The translations under genes were made by a program, and so were the position numbers. The notes under the pieces are model-generated. The model was not told where the DNA came from and searched no databases. It saw only the letters and a program-made list of their open reading frames with translations. Source: Rhabditophanes sp. KR3021 (Eukaryota; Nematoda; Chromadorea; Rhabditida; Alloionematidae). Taken from it: DNA of 64,000 nt. Positions 9,498 through 21,112 of the stretch are shown one piece after another (within the stretch, counting starts at the first letter, position 1; each line of letters opens with the position of its first letter). The DNA lies in NCBI GenBank assembly GCA_963281155.1, contig CAUJLY010000002.1:558001-622000 (forward strand). The letters run 5' to 3'.

Positions 9498-11285
9498 TTA
9501 TGTTAGATCGTTGTTTTGGATGGATGTTGAGGGGATTATTGAGTATTTTCGATATAATGCTGTGACTTCTGGGAATTTGAAGCCATTCGTTTCGTAGAAT
9601 AATTGAATGTTTTCAATATTGGAGGATAAGGATGCAAAGTATAGAGTCAAGTAATCAGTAGTAGCTTGAGTAGTTGGAATCCATCTGTCGCAAAGTTGAT
9701 TGGTCTTGGTTTTTGGAGTTAGATTGAGGCGATTTTCGATTTCATTCCATTTATCATTGTCAAACAAAAACTTGTGTCTAGTTAACTTAGGGTTTAAATA
9801 ACACGCTTCTTGTAAAAGTTCATTATCTAAAGCTTGTCGAAATCTGGCATCGGTATTGTATAAAAAGATGTCTTTTAAACTTTTAAGCTCGTATTCTACG
9901 TGATCGTCGACTACAGCAATAGTTTCCTCATTCGACAAATCTTCGTAATCCAGAACATATTCATCTCCCAAACAAGATTCTAAGTCATCCAAATCTGATG
10001 GTTCACACTTCATTTCATTTTGGGAAAGTGGTACCGAAAAATGTTCACTTTCGAAATTAGAAATTGCCTTCAGCTCTTGAATTAATTGGTAGAACATTTC
10101 TATATAATGAACAATGTCATGGTCTTGAATTTTAAAAATAAATTCCTTGAAAGGTGCAAGCAACATAATCACGTACTTCATGCATTTATAATCCAATTCA
10201 CTAAAGCCTAATAAACTTCCAGCCAAATCGCAAGAATATACGTTTCTTTCGAGCATTTCAATTGTGCTGTACCATCTGGTTTTGGGAGACGTTGAAATAT
10301 TAGCTTTTTTGAATCTTTTGATTTTAGCGATAAAGTTGTTGATCACTGCATTTGCTCCTAAAGATTCTTTACAAATTGAGGCCATAACATGTGTGAAGCA
10401 CCATACTTCTCTAGCATTAATAAACAGAGAGTTGAATTTAATGTCACTAAAAGGATCTCTCGTTATTGAAATACATCTATGTGGATCCAAACCAAGCGAT
10501 AGCATATGTTTATTCAAATCTACAAACACATCAAATTGGTCTTTAGTTAATTCTTCAATCCCCAAAATTCTACTACCACCCTGCCAATAAACAACAATCA
10601 ACACTATTTGCAAATCATTCTTTATCCATTTCTTGATGCTAAGAGCAAATTCATTGCTTTCACGTAAATTAGACATTTCTGCCGACAATAAATTTGATTT
10701 GGCAGTTATCTCATCTATTAAATCTTTTTTAGAAGGAATATGTTCTTCGGTATAAGTAGTACTAATTTGTCCAATAAACGTTTTAAAAGCTCTATTTTCT
10801 AAGATTGAAAAATTCAATCCACATCCCATAATTAAGTCGGCAACTGCAGAACCAAAAACTTGTTTTTGAATATTTGGAAGTGATTTATCGGGACTAGGAG
10901 CTTCTACAGGTTGATCAAACATAGCATAATCAATTCCATCAGCTGTAATTGCCTTCGTAATTTGTTTTTGATAGTAGTTATTCGGTTTCCTTTTACTGCC
11001 TTTAGCTCTTTCTATACGAGCAATTTCTCGTTCAGATTTCAGTCTAGGGACATCATAATTTTCACCTTTTTTGTTTCTGATACGTTCAACTGTTTCTTTT
11101 AGATTTTGATGTTGACGACAGTGAGTGTAGATAGTTGTATTAGAGGATAATTTAGAAAATTTAAAACCGCATATCTTAGATACTCCGCCAGGACCAAAAA
11201 TTAAACCTAGACATTTCCATTCCTCATCTACTAATTTGGCTGTAAATACTTTACGGGCACTAACTTTGTTCCCGTCACCGTCCAT
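9498..11285 (-). CDS. hAT-superfamily transposase-derived protein (ZBED-like)
   Basis: A single uninterrupted frame of 595 codons resembles hAT transposases. The N-terminal 60 residues look like a decayed BED zinc finger: a cysteine at KICGF and a HCRQH end, with the second cysteine missing. The RNase H-like core retains NFSILENRAFKTFI, IPSKKDLIDEI, the WCFTHVMA helix and KTRWYSTIEMLER, all typical. The C-terminal dimerisation block (FYETNGFKFPEVTALYRKYS, then IIPSTS) is present, but the usual SER-FS end is replaced by QNNDLT. At the position of the first catalytic aspartate (normally l-D-x-W) the sequence reads IVVYWQG, so Asp appears lost. No terminal inverted repeats were found around it. 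Intact frame plus lost catalytic residue suggests a domesticated, non-mobile gene, though a recent dead copy cannot be excluded. Confidence 0.75.
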   Translation of the reverse strand: MDGDGNKVSARKVFTAKLVDEEWKCLGLIFGPGGVSKICGFKFSKLSSNTTIYTHCRQHQNLKETVERIRNKKGENYDVPRLKSEREIARIERAKGSKRKPNNYYQKQITKAITADGIDYAMFDQPVEAPSPDKSLPNIQKQVFGSAVADLIMGCGLNFSILENRAFKTFIGQISTTYTEEHIPSKKDLIDEITAKSNLLSAEMSNLRESNEFALSIKKWIKNDLQIVLIVVYWQGGSRILGIEELTKDQFDVFVDLNKHMLSLGLDPHRCISITRDPFSDIKFNSLFINAREVWCFTHVMASICKESLGANAVINNFIAKIKRFKKANISTSPKTRWYSTIEMLERNVYSCDLAGSLLGFSELDYKCMKYVIMLLAPFKEFIFKIQDHDIVHYIEMFYQLIQELKAISNFESEHFSVPLSQNEMKCEPSDLDDLESCLGDEYVLDYEDLSNEETIAVVDDHVEYELKSLKDIFLYNTDARFRQALDNELLQEACYLNPKLTRHKFLFDNDKWNEIENRLNLTPKTKTNQLCDRWIPTTQATTDYLTLYFASLSSNIENIQLFYETNGFKFPEVTALYRKYSIIPSTSIQNNDLT

Positions 11286-12429
11286 ATAGCTAAAAGTAGG
11301 GACAAATATTAGTAAAATTACAAAGTTACATTTACAAATTTTGCATCGAATGGTTGTTGCAAAAGTCGGTTGTTGAATATACGACTTACCACGACAGAAG
11401 AGAGTCGAACAGAGAAAGACTGTTTTGATGGTGTATGTGTTGTAAACTGGTTTTGCATCATAATATACAGGGCCGGTCGCTTGTTGTATGTAGTTGGATT
11501 TGGTGGTCTTTATTCAATTGAGTGGATTGTAGTTTGGAAAAAGATTCAATTCATTTTGAGATTAAGTTGACTGGTTGATCTTTCGCACTTAAAGTTAACT
11601 GATTGGTAATATTTGAACGCAAAGTTGATTGAGAAAATATAATTGGCTTTTAATTTACTTCCTCCTGTTCATGGATTTGGGCAACATCTATAAAAGGAGC
11701 TTTTTTGTTCAGATTTTTATTGACTACAGCGGTAGGTTCCACAACAGAAGAATCGTCATATTTCTTTCCATCTTTTGTTTAAGTTGTTGAATTAACTTTT
11801 GTATCTACTGTTGCTTGACTTTTGGTTTAACTGTTAGCTCTATGATCGTCTCGACGTCAAATATCTAAATAATATGAACCTACAAATTGAGCATTTTGTA
11901 AGCAACAATACTGAAATAATCCATCGAATCAGCGGAATAAATAAAATACTATACCATAAAAATATCTTACCTATTTTATTTTTTTGTCTATTTAAAATAG
12001 TATAATTTATATGTAACCTTTATATTTTATGATGAACTCTTAACTTAAATGAGTTAAAAATAATAAATTGAATTCTAAATATCTTTTGCTTTTGACGAAA
12101 TAATTTACAGCATCATTTTAATGAATTTTCTCCTTCTAAATCATACTCTTCTTACCCGAACCAAATGAACAATTACCACTTTTAATGGTTGAATAGATTA
12201 TCGTGGCAGACTCTGTTTTACAGAACTTTTTAATTGTAAAAGAAGAAAATTATTTCTGATTTCCAAGAAAGTTTCTTAATGTTTTTATTGGCGCTGGATA
12301 TCAAACAGGATTAAAACAACCGAAACAAAAAGTTTGAAATCAGATTATTATTAGAACTGCTTGAAAACTATTTTCACCAATTGCTTTGTCTTTAAACAAA
12401 CTTTGAATTAGGTTGTTTTTTATGAACAG
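11286..12429. other. Intergenic with a possible decayed coding remnant
   Basis: Most of this stretch is AT-rich without recognisable genes. On the minus strand between about 11870 and 11655, two frames read like protein (FDVETIIELTVKPKVKQQ, then after a frame change YDDSSVVEPTAVVNKN and FIDVAQIHEQEEVN to a stop). They are broken by stops and a shift, so this may be the relic of a gene end. The family is not recognised. A CAGGGCCGG sequence at 11468, similar to hAT termini, has no partner. Confidence 0.3.
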
Positions 12430-12890
12430 AAAACACACAAAATCATTTGGATGTTGATGTGAAGGAAAGGTTTCTTGAGAGAATTAAGATGAAAGAGATT
12501 CCAAATGTAGAAATGGAAGATGTTAAAAGTGGCAATGTTGAGGACAAAAAGAAGAAAGAAAGACACAAACCATGTATGAGGATCGGTGTCTCGGAAATGG
12601 AAGAGACTAATAAGAAGAAATGGAAATCGGGTTTTGCTTGGAGAAAGTCCAAAGATACTACTCTTTCTGATGGAAAGGAAGAATCTCCTCAAACGATGGA
12701 AGTTACAAAGCAAGCTAAATTAAGAGTCACCAATAACATGAGATCTGGAAAGCATGAAAAAGATTCTAAATCTAAAAATAGAAGACCACTCAAGAAAAAG
12801 ATTCGGAACCTTAAAATGAAACGTCATATTTATAAAGGCGACGATAATTATAAAAAGATGGAGAGCGATTTTCAACAATCTTATAACTAA
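12430..12890 (+). CDS. Lysine-rich hypothetical protein exon
   Basis: An open frame follows a possible acceptor (TATGAACAG, ending at 12429) and runs to a TAA at 12890. It codes for about 153 residues rich in Lys, Glu and Ser, with clusters such as EDKKKKERHKP and NRRPLKKKIRNLKMKRH that would act as nuclear localisation signals. The first in-frame ATG is at 12489. If the acceptor is real, one or more 5' exons are missing and I could not place them upstream. The composition is unlike the surrounding intergenic DNA, supporting real coding, but there is no domain I can name. It may be a disordered nuclear or nucleolar protein. Confidence 0.4.
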
Positions 12891-13347
12891 AATATGCGAA
12901 TTACTTATGTCCAATTTCTTATTCCTCTTATTTAATTATCATTCAGTTTTGTACATAAACTGCAATTACTGAAAAGACATAGGATGAAATCAAATCGTCT
13001 TGTGCTATCAAATTATATAATTTAATTATCAATTTTGATGAATATTGGGTATCATTTAATTATCAGTAACTTGTAAAGAAATAAATACTTGGTCAACTTC
13101 AATCTTAATGTTAACTACTATGTAAAAATGATAACATTTATTTTATGAGATAAGAATGAATAATCATATATACAACGAATTAATTTTTTATTTAAGGAGA
13201 GTTATCTTGTCAACTCACATTAATATGTCAATTTTTTACTGGTTCATACCAAAATGTTTTAGCAATACATATTTATAACTGTTTTTCCCAATATGAATTG
13301 ATATTTGTAATAAACTCATTTTATAGTGCTCAAAGAATATCCAGCAA
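12891..13347. other. Intergenic, nothing recognised
   Basis: A strongly AT-rich spacer before the Kelch gene. It contains partial repeats of TTTAATTATCA (around 12930, 13020 and 13050), with no coding signal. Confidence 0.5.
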
Positions 13348-15175
13348 ATGTTTTTCAAAAATATTCCTTTACTTTTTCCAAATAATCGGTTTTCGGATTT
13401 TACAATCAACTGTAAAGATGGGGCTGTTAAAACATCAAAAGTTTTAATCTTTGGCCATAATGATCACTTCCGTGATTATTTATTAAATAATCCTGATTCC
13501 AGTAAGTTGTAATAATATTTGAACAAAATATTTTTCATTATTATAGATTCATTTGATTGCCTTGATTTGGATATGGACGATGTCCAGTGTTATTTAAACT
13601 ATATCTGCAATCATGAAGCTTTCAAAATGAATGAGTCTAATGTCTTCCAACTAGTTAAACTTTTCAAGAAATTTAAATGTGAAGATATTAAAAAAGTGAT
13701 TATTAAATGGATTAAAGATAAAGATTCTATTTTACACCACGTATTGTTAATTGAGTTATTTGATGAGCAGAATTATTCAGATTTGAATTCACTATTAAAG
13801 GCTTCGATTAAACAAAATTTTAAAGCAAGTTAAAATGATTTATTTCTTAAAAATATATTTTATTTTAGACACTCTATGATGCACATGCATTTGATTGCAT
13901 CAATTATTATGGACTGATTGAAACATTTGATACAGAATTTATAAAATCAAATAATCAAGAAGAAATGTGCATCATTTTCAATAGATGGGTCGAATATGGT
14001 TTTAATGATAGATACCAATATTGGCAGGAACTCCTTGATAAAATAGATTTTTCGCAATTATCTAAATTCTTCATAAACAAAGAACTAATCCAAAATCCTA
14101 AATTAAATGATGTTGATGGACTTGCCCTTTATTTACTTGACTTGAGTTTTAATACTAACTTTGTCAAATCTAATAAATTTGTTGAAAATGTTTTTTTGGG
14201 TAAGTTTAAGTAATTGTTTAAATATTTATTTTATTTTTAGTTGGTGGAGATGAAAATAATAGTAAACGCATTTTGAACTATGACGTAGAAACTGAAACGG
14301 TCTCTGAATTTGGAACTTTGCAATTTGAGAGATTTCAAGCATGCTCGGAATTAGTTGATACAAAATTAATTGTTTTTGGAGGAAGAGCGACAAAAAAAAT
14401 GGAAACGTAAATGACATAGTCTTTTTATTTATTTCACTTTTAAGGTTTGATGTTATAACAAGGGAAAGTGTTGTCTTAGAGACTGAAATTGACAATATTA
14501 ACTATGCTTTTTCAACATCAAAATACGATGGACAAATTTGGACCTTTGGAGGATGTGTAAATGGTAAGATTGTGGATATTGTACAAAGGTGAGAGTGTGA
14601 ATGTTATTCTTTAAAAATAATATTTTAGCTTTGATTTTGAAAAAATGATTTGGTTAGAACAAAAAGCACTACCTTTTGTTTCAAGTTATCATTCATCTGT
14701 AGTAATTAACAATGTAATATATGTCACTCCGGGAAATAGTAGAAATAAAAATATGTTCAGGTAAATACTTTAATTATGAGTGATATTTCATTTTAGATAT
14801 GATCCGAGAATTAAAACTTGGGAAAAACTTGCTGAAATTCCAATAAAAAAACAAAATGCTGCAGTCTGCTTAAATGGTAATAATATTATGTACTGTGGTG
14901 GAATGTATAACGAAGGTGAAAAATGGATTAGTAATGATAATTGTGAGATTTATGAAGTAAAAGCTAACAAATGGCGAACAACAACATCTTTACCTGTTAC
15001 TTGTTGGGGTAACAGATCTGTTGAATTATCTACAGAAATAATTAGCTTCGGAGGTTATTCAAATAATGCAAATATTTCAGATATTTATAGTTTTGATAAA
15101 AAAACCGAAATATGGACAAAGTCAAATATTAAGTTACCATCTCCTAATTGTTTGTTTTCATTGTCATTTTATTAA
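13348..15175 (+). CDS. BTB-BACK-Kelch protein (divergent)
   Basis: Seven exons (13348-13501, 13547-13824, 13869-14199, 14241-14406, 14445-14588, 14629-14760, 14797-15175) encode 527 residues. The N-terminus (FSDFTINCKDGAVKTSKVLI) resembles a short BTB fold. The middle is a helical BACK-like region (FKCEDIKKVIIKWIKDKD, MCIIFNRWVEYG). The C-terminal half has Kelch repeats with the double-glycine signature (LIVFGGRATKK, IWTFGGCVNG, IMYCGGMYNEG, EIISFGGYSNN), each followed by a Tyr/Trp strand. Such proteins are usually Cullin-3 substrate adaptors or actin-binding. Intron 2 (13825-13868) keeps frame only with a GC donor, AAA|GCAAGT. Using the nearby GT ends the protein at NFKAS or shifts frame. 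The family is expanded in nematodes; no one-to-one orthologue is evident. Confidence 0.82.
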
Positions 15176-16136
15176 TACCTTTTGAGTTAAATTAAATAGA
15201 TATTTTTTGGATTTTAAAATCGACACTCTTTACCCCAAAACATGAATATCTAAATTTGTCGAGCTTTCCATACGAATGAATTATCTAAAACTATAATAAT
15301 TAGTTTTACTAAAATATTCATTCTGTTAAATAAAAATTGTTCTTTAAAAAAGATGAAGTTTCAGAAGAAATGGAAAGAATCAAATCAATTATTTTGTTGA
15401 ATTTATATCTAAAAAATATTTCTTAGATAATTAAATTACATATACTGCTCAAATATCTAGATTTTATTGCTTATTATCGTTTTTGAACTTTTAACAATAT
15501 GGTCTCAATTGCTTATAGTCGTGTTAATAATATTTATAGGGTTTTGGGGTGTTCTTTATTTGAAGAAATTGAAAAATAACATGGTTACAAAGTAAAATTT
15601 GAAAAACAGATCTTTAAAATGGTTAATTACACAATTTTTCTGAGTGTTCTGGTATGTGGATTGACTTCTATAGCGTGTTGATGAAATAGCAATCATTTCG
15701 AAGTGATAATTGTCCTAGTAGATTATTGGAGGAAGTGTGTCAAACCACAATCACAGCACGTTCTCATATATGATAACACATAAATCTGGTCTGTCAGATC
15801 AGATTTGACAATAAATTATGTTTAACTCATCCCTTACAAACATGTTTATCTGCTTCCCAGAAGACAAACATATTTGATATGATGTGGCCAGTATCTAAGT
15901 TACATTTTTATAAACATCCAAGACATTGTTCCTGGACTCTTAAACTAATAAAAGTCTTGTTAATAAAGCAGGCTTTAATTGCACAACAGAAGTTAAAAAT
16001 AGTCTTAGCCCGGAGCATAATACGAACATTACATGACAAGGAAGTAGACAACCTGTAGTATATTCCCGACGTATTGGTACAACGACCCTTCCTCAATTTT
16101 CCTTCCTTCACCCAAGCAGCACAATGTTGTTTAACC
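15176..16136. other. Intergenic; one possible small membrane-protein exon inside
   Basis: The spacer between the Kelch gene and the PDK1-like kinase. Apart from the short candidate exon at 15461-15595, I saw no coding signal. An upstream TTG-started extension of the kinase frame (from 16074) lies at its right end and is not considered real. Confidence 0.5.
15461..15595 (+). CDS. Candidate exon, single-pass membrane microprotein
   Basis: After a possible acceptor (ATCTAG, ending at 15460) the frame reads about 44 residues to TAA. It consists of a long hydrophobic run (LLIVVLIIFIGFWGVLYL) followed by KKLKNNMVTK, the layout of a type I or III membrane segment with a positive inside tail. There is no ATG before the hydrophobic stretch, so a 5' exon would be needed and was not found. 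In AT-rich DNA a Leu/Ile-rich frame can arise by chance, so this is only a candidate. Confidence 0.22.
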   Translation: MLLLIIVFELLTIWSQLLIVVLIIFIGFWGVLYLKKLKNNMVTK

Positions 16137-17087
16137 ATGACTGTAACTCTCAAGAAGGACGACTTCTATTTTCTGCATGAAATCGGCTGTGGATCCTTCT
16201 CAACAGTCTACTGTTGTTCCCGCAAACTAACTGACAAACGCTGTGCAATCAAATGTGTCCTTAAAAGACAGATTATTCGAGAGCGAAAGGTATCTATTAA
16301 TTGATTTCACCACTAAAACTTCTTCTAGACTGAACAAATTTATCGCGAAAAAGCCGCTATGGTCTTGTTGTCAACGGATGGCAATTTACATCCATTTATA
16401 GTACAATTAATGAGTACTTTTCAAGACACAGACATGCTTTACTTTGTTATGACTTTGGCGGAAAAGAAAGATGTCAAGCATTTGTTGAAAAAACATTTGA
16501 AATTTTCTGTTGATAACACCAAATTTATTATTTCCGAGTTAACTGAGGCACTTTCACACATACATAAACTCAAAGTATGTCATCGCGATGTTAAGCCAGA
16601 AAATTTGCTTTTAACGGCATCTGGCCATATTTTGTTGTCAGATTTTGGATGTGCCAAGATAATCGGAGCCCCTGAACCTCCAAACAACATAGATCCAAAA
16701 GCACGGAGAAGAGCGTCATTTGTTGGGACTGCGGAATACGTAACACCTGAAATCTTAAATGGTCTAGACACTGAGTATTCTGTCGACTTCTGGGCAATGG
16801 GGATTTGTTTGTTCCAATTTTTAGTTGGCAAGACTCCCTTCAATGACATCAGCGAGTACTTAATATTTCAACGAGTAATGACACTTCTCTTCGACTTTCC
16901 ACCAACTTTCCAAGATCCACTCGCAAAAACCTTAATTCAACAAGTTATTGTTGTGGATGTCAAAGAACGATTGGGCTCTGAATTCAAAGGTGGTTATCAG
17001 GTAGTCAAAGAACATCCCTACTTTGCAGAAGTTAACTGGGAAACTTTACCCAACCAAACATCGCCTATCCTTTCCCTCATGAATTAA
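16137..17087 (+). CDS. PDK1-like protein kinase lacking the PH domain
   Basis: Two exons (16137-16289, 16329-17087) encode about 303 residues, almost exactly one kinase domain. It matches 3-phosphoinositide-dependent kinase 1, which phosphorylates the activation loops of AKT, SGK and other AGC kinases. The glycine loop IGCGSFSTVY, the VAIK lysine (CAIKCV), the helix C glutamate (YREKAAM), HRDVKPENLLL and the DFG (LLSDFGCAK) are intact. The activation segment RRRASFVGTAEYVTPE keeps the autophosphorylated Ser and the PDK1 style sequence. The protein stops at NQTSPILSLMN, so the C-terminal linker and lipid-binding PH domain are absent (PDK-1 proteins are usually 550-640 residues). No PH exon was seen in the 540 bp downstream. 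It may be a diverged paralogue rather than the pdk-1 orthologue. Confidence 0.85.
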
Positions 17088-17626
17088 ATTAATAATAAAA
17101 ACATTTTAACTTTCTTCATATTTATATCCATAATCAAAAAGTGAGGAGAACCACCCACTTGAGTAGGGACAAACCACCTCAGGATGCGGTTGGAGCAAAT
17201 TTTCCATAAAATCTTTCCGCGCATGCTTGCAAATTAAAGTCAAAAAATACGTCTAAAGGTTGAGAAATTCGTGATAAGTAGCTATTGAAACATCTTACAA
17301 CTACCATTTGAAGATGATGTCTTTTGTGATGTGGATGGCACTATAATCTAATCATTAACTGGTATATGCAAAAAGAATCAATTGATATAAAAACTTTTAT
17401 TTGTATTTATATAGATAATTAAGAACAAAAACTTTTGTAATATTTAAAAATTGACTCAAATAACATGGGTTAAGGATGATGGTAAAATTTACAATTAAAA
17501 CAAAGAAACCTTTTCATAATATTAGACGAGAGTGTGATATAGTTGTAGCCAAATATATGGTATGAAGAGAAGACATTCAAAACAATTATTGAGCAGGTAA
17601 CGAAACGCATTATTTGATTTTATTTA
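17088..17626. other. Convergent intergenic spacer
   Basis: This region lies between the 3' ends of the PDK1-like gene (plus) and the PP2C gene (minus). I looked here for a PH-domain exon of the kinase and found none. AT-rich, no other signal. Confidence 0.5.
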
Positions 17627-19107
17627 TTAGAGTTTCCCATTCGATTCGCTTATATTTCCATTTTTTACCTTTGTATCATCTTCAGTGACGTCCTCTACTT
17701 CTACGGCCCCATCTTCTTCCCCATTATCAACAATTTCGAAGGCAATTGGTGGTTCATCTTCATCCTCTTCACTAGCTCTGAGAATACCTGAACGAACCAG
17801 TCTTTCGAGTGTTTGGCTGTCTCCACCTTGAGCTTGAACAAGTTTTTGGAGATATTCCTTCAACCCATCGAGTTCTCTCAAACCCTCCAACTCATCTCCT
17901 TCATTTCCTTCCTCAGATTCTTGGCGGCCAGGACGTTGTTCCTGTGGGGCAGACTCTGACATCACCTCGACGTCTGGAATGACGAATTTTGAAACGGCCT
18001 TTGGGTTTCCAGCCGTAGATACTTTCTTAACAAATTGCTCGTATGTTCCTCCTTGCAAGAGACAAACGATAATAACCGTCATGTTATCGCAACCTAATCC
18101 TTAAATAAAGGTAATTATTAATAATTGAACTAACACATCTACTCTTTCTAAATATGAGTGTGGGTAAAGCGAAAAACCTTCAATAAATTTAATATGTTTG
18201 CGTCTTGACCTACCTTCCATTCTCGAGTCCGGTGAAAGGCAATGGTCTAGCATCTGCTCACACACTTTCTCAGGGGCAATTCCATCAGCCAATCTGGATC
18301 TAACAAAATCAACAGCCTCTTGATTGGTCATAACATCCCAAATTCCATCGCAAGCAATAATCAAAAATTCAAACTTGTCATCCATAACATGGGTAGTTAA
18401 TTCGGGATGGGCAGTAACAATTTGCTCGGAAGCCCCAACAGTCTTGTTTCGTTTGTAGACAAAATCACCTACAACAAATGAAGTGAACTAGCGACAGAAG
18501 GACCAAAACTTACCTAAAGCTCTCGACAAAGCCAAGTTGCCATTAACTCTGTTGAATTCGACGTACCCACCCGCCTTTTGGATTCTTTCAAACTCTACTT
18601 TGTTCATTGGCTTATGATCAAAGGACAAAGGCAAACTTTGCGAATCATACGAACATACTGCACGCGAATCACCAGACCAACCTGTGTACAGAGTGCCTTT
18701 GTGGATGATGCAGACGACTGAGGTCGACCCACTAGTGTCGTTCTTCATGACATCATCATCGAGCATTTGGCGATCCATAGCTAGGTAACCTTCCACGATG
18801 GCTTCTTCGATTTTGCCTTCTTTGAACTTGTCGTTGTCCATTATCCTCTTGTGGAGGTGGAGGGAGGCGAATTGGGAGACTGAAGCCCCCCATGGCCGTC
18901 GTAGACACCAAAAAAGGCCCCATTGTCATTGTCCAAGAGATGAGTATGTCCATCTTCCATCTCTATTCAAATAAATAATAAATTGGGGCTCTAACTAAAC
19001 ATACCAATTCTCCATCCTTGCATACATGAACTACCAACGATGTAATTGTCGTTTTGAATCGAATTGGTATCTTTAATAGTGACCGGTTCACTCAATGTAG
19101 CTCCCAT
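17627..19107 (-). CDS. ppm-2: PP2C-family Ser/Thr phosphatase, frame broken once
   Basis: Four exons (19107-19005, 18962-18514, 18468-18214, 18099-17627). PP2C (PPM) enzymes are Mg2+/Mn2+-dependent phosphatases. The start MGATLSEPVT fits N-myristoylation. Metal-binding motifs include RIEMEDGH, GVYDGHGG, YTGWSGDSRAV, the FLIIACDGIWDVM aspartate and GLGCDNMTVIIV. The tail after about residue 300 is acidic (SEEGNEGDELEG and similar). Within exon 2 the frame shifts directly after GVYDGHGG: the run of six G (plus-strand C at 18886-18891) is one base short, and the downstream sequence ASVSQFASLHLHKR is clean in the next frame. Everything else is intact, so an assembly homopolymer error is likelier than a true pseudogene. 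I assign it to the C. elegans PPM-2 type by the N-terminus and C-terminal half, with moderate certainty. Confidence 0.85.
18886..18891. other. Homopolymer at the PP2C frameshift
   Basis: Six C on the plus strand. One more base would join the two halves of the PP2C frame exactly inside the DGHGG-A motif. This is the only interruption of that gene. Confidence 0.8.
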
Positions 19108-21112
19108 CTTTTATAAATCTTATCTATAATCAACAATAATATTTAAATGCAAAAAAAGTAACCTAATACTCGATCAAATAACATGCGCCACAAAAAGTCT
19201 ATCTACATATGATAAAAGAAACATCCTAATTATTTGCGAGGCACGGAAAGATGGTTAAATCAACAATAAAAGTTCATACAAATGTCTTTCCTCGATGATA
19301 TTCCTGTTGCGGAAGATAATTTATATTTGGTCATGAAATACATGGACATATGTCTTAAGTGAGTAATGTGATATGTTGAAACAATATACATATTCAATAT
19401 TGAAAAAGGTGCTGCGGATAATGTTTGGTGGTTTGACTACTCTAATAACAACTACAATGAATAACCACTAGGTAATAGTCTTCTAATCGGTGAGGTGAAA
19501 GTTAACGAGCACTTGTTTAAGTGGCGTGTATATTCAGAATCACTCAAATCAATAAAACTACTATTTATTTATTATTAGCACTTTAGGAAGTGGCAGGAGG
19601 AGGAACAAAATTGCAATAAACTTGTATAGTGTTGCCTCTATCATAATTTTCCATCAGAAACAACGCAACTACATATGTTATTGAAAGTTAATAATAATTT
19701 TAGTTGATTTAATTAAATCATAGACGTTTATTGGTCCATCATCATCTCAAAAGTTAAAGCATATTTTTTAGAGTGGACATCATATGTATAAACAAAGAGT
19801 AAGTGTTGACGACATACACCATCATCTACTACAAACTAAAGATAAACCCCATTGCGCCATTATCAGTATGGGTGTATGTATGTTGAATTTTAGTTTGTTT
19901 GGACGTCACCATCACGAGGCAACAATTATTTCACGCTCTCCTTTATTAGGTATTTTTTAATGGTGGGAGGGTGTCTTGATGTTGGAAGCTTAGTATCAAC
20001 AAATTGGCCGACAACTTAAATAAGTTGTAACAAAGTTATCACTTTCAAGCTGTTTTTTGGGATTTTTTTAAAAAGAATGGGAAGTAAGTTTAGAAAGGCT
20101 TCAATTATAAGAAAGTTATGTCGTCAAAAAAAGAAAGTATGTATTTAGAATGTCAAAAGTTATACATATTGAATGGGTGTGTATATATCAATTTCTGGGC
20201 TAAGAACACAAAAATAGATAAGAAATTGGAGAGTAGGTTTCGAGTTAAAGCAAGTGGCCGCCACAACTTATGTTTATCTTCCTTCCTTAATACATCAAAA
20301 GTACATCTCCAAATAACCTTTTTAAGTTCAAATAAAATGTGAAGTTGAATTAAAATGAAACAAATTCCTCATTCCCCCTAAATGATGGGTAACTTATGAC
20401 AAAATCAAGTCAAGCTGAATCATAAAAATCAATTGATACAAGAAGATCGCAAGATACGCAACAATAAAATTGAAAATGAATAGTAATATGGTAAAAAGGA
20501 AATTTAAGCAAACGACAATTTAAAAAATGCAGTCAACGTACTTAGTCTCTCCCTTCCAATGACTGTCAACAGACATTCCAAACAAGATTTTTGGGACAAG
20601 TACCGAGCTGGAAGAGACACCACCAACACTACAAATCTTCCCTTCAAAGTCCATACAATAAAGTTTTGTGTGTGTCACAACTTGTCAGCTTTTTTACATC
20701 ACTTTCATCAATTGATACCTAATGTTATGCTTATCTCATAAGTGCATTGGTGATAAGTAAAATGTATTGTTAATCAGTTTCATACATTATATACTTTATA
20801 TTAGCATTTATATTTGGGGTGAGTCAAAGCAACAAATGATTTATAAAGTTAGACAAAACTTGACACGTTTCAATTTTGGACTAATTTCAATTTTATAAAC
20901 CAAATTTGTTCGCATATTTTGTTACTATCTAAGGATTGATTTTTTTCGCTCTATTTTATTCTATCTTTTAACTTAATCTGAATGCCCTCATTAATAATAC
21001 ATTTGTTTGATGTGCAATTATTTTAGGTAATGAACATAGACTTCTGTTTAATTGATTGAGTCGAAGAGCAAGCAAAATTACAATAATACTACTATATATA
21101 TTTATTTGAAAG
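19108..21112. other. Intergenic, about 2 kb
   Basis: Divergent promoter region between the PP2C gene (minus) and TMEM165/GDT1 (plus). Short frames occur (for example MSFLDDIPVAEDN starting at about 19280, and a 74-codon frame at 20118), but none has a recognisable domain or consistent splice structure. No RNA gene was recognised. Confidence 0.45.

Noticed and set aside
11468..11476. CAGGGCCGG, similar to the ends of hAT elements, near the transposase-like gene
   Set aside because: The orientation would place the element to its right, away from the transposase-like gene, and no CCGGCCCTG partner or 8-bp target duplication was found.
16074..16136. N-terminal extension of the PDK1-like kinase
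   Set aside because: The extension begins with TTG, not ATG; the first ATG at 16137 is a sensible start directly before the kinase domain.
19280..19463. A short frame MSFLDDIPVAEDN and a nearby NVWWFDYSNNNYNE stretch
   Set aside because: The only plausible donor and acceptor join them in the wrong frame, giving a 29-residue product; no family is recognised.
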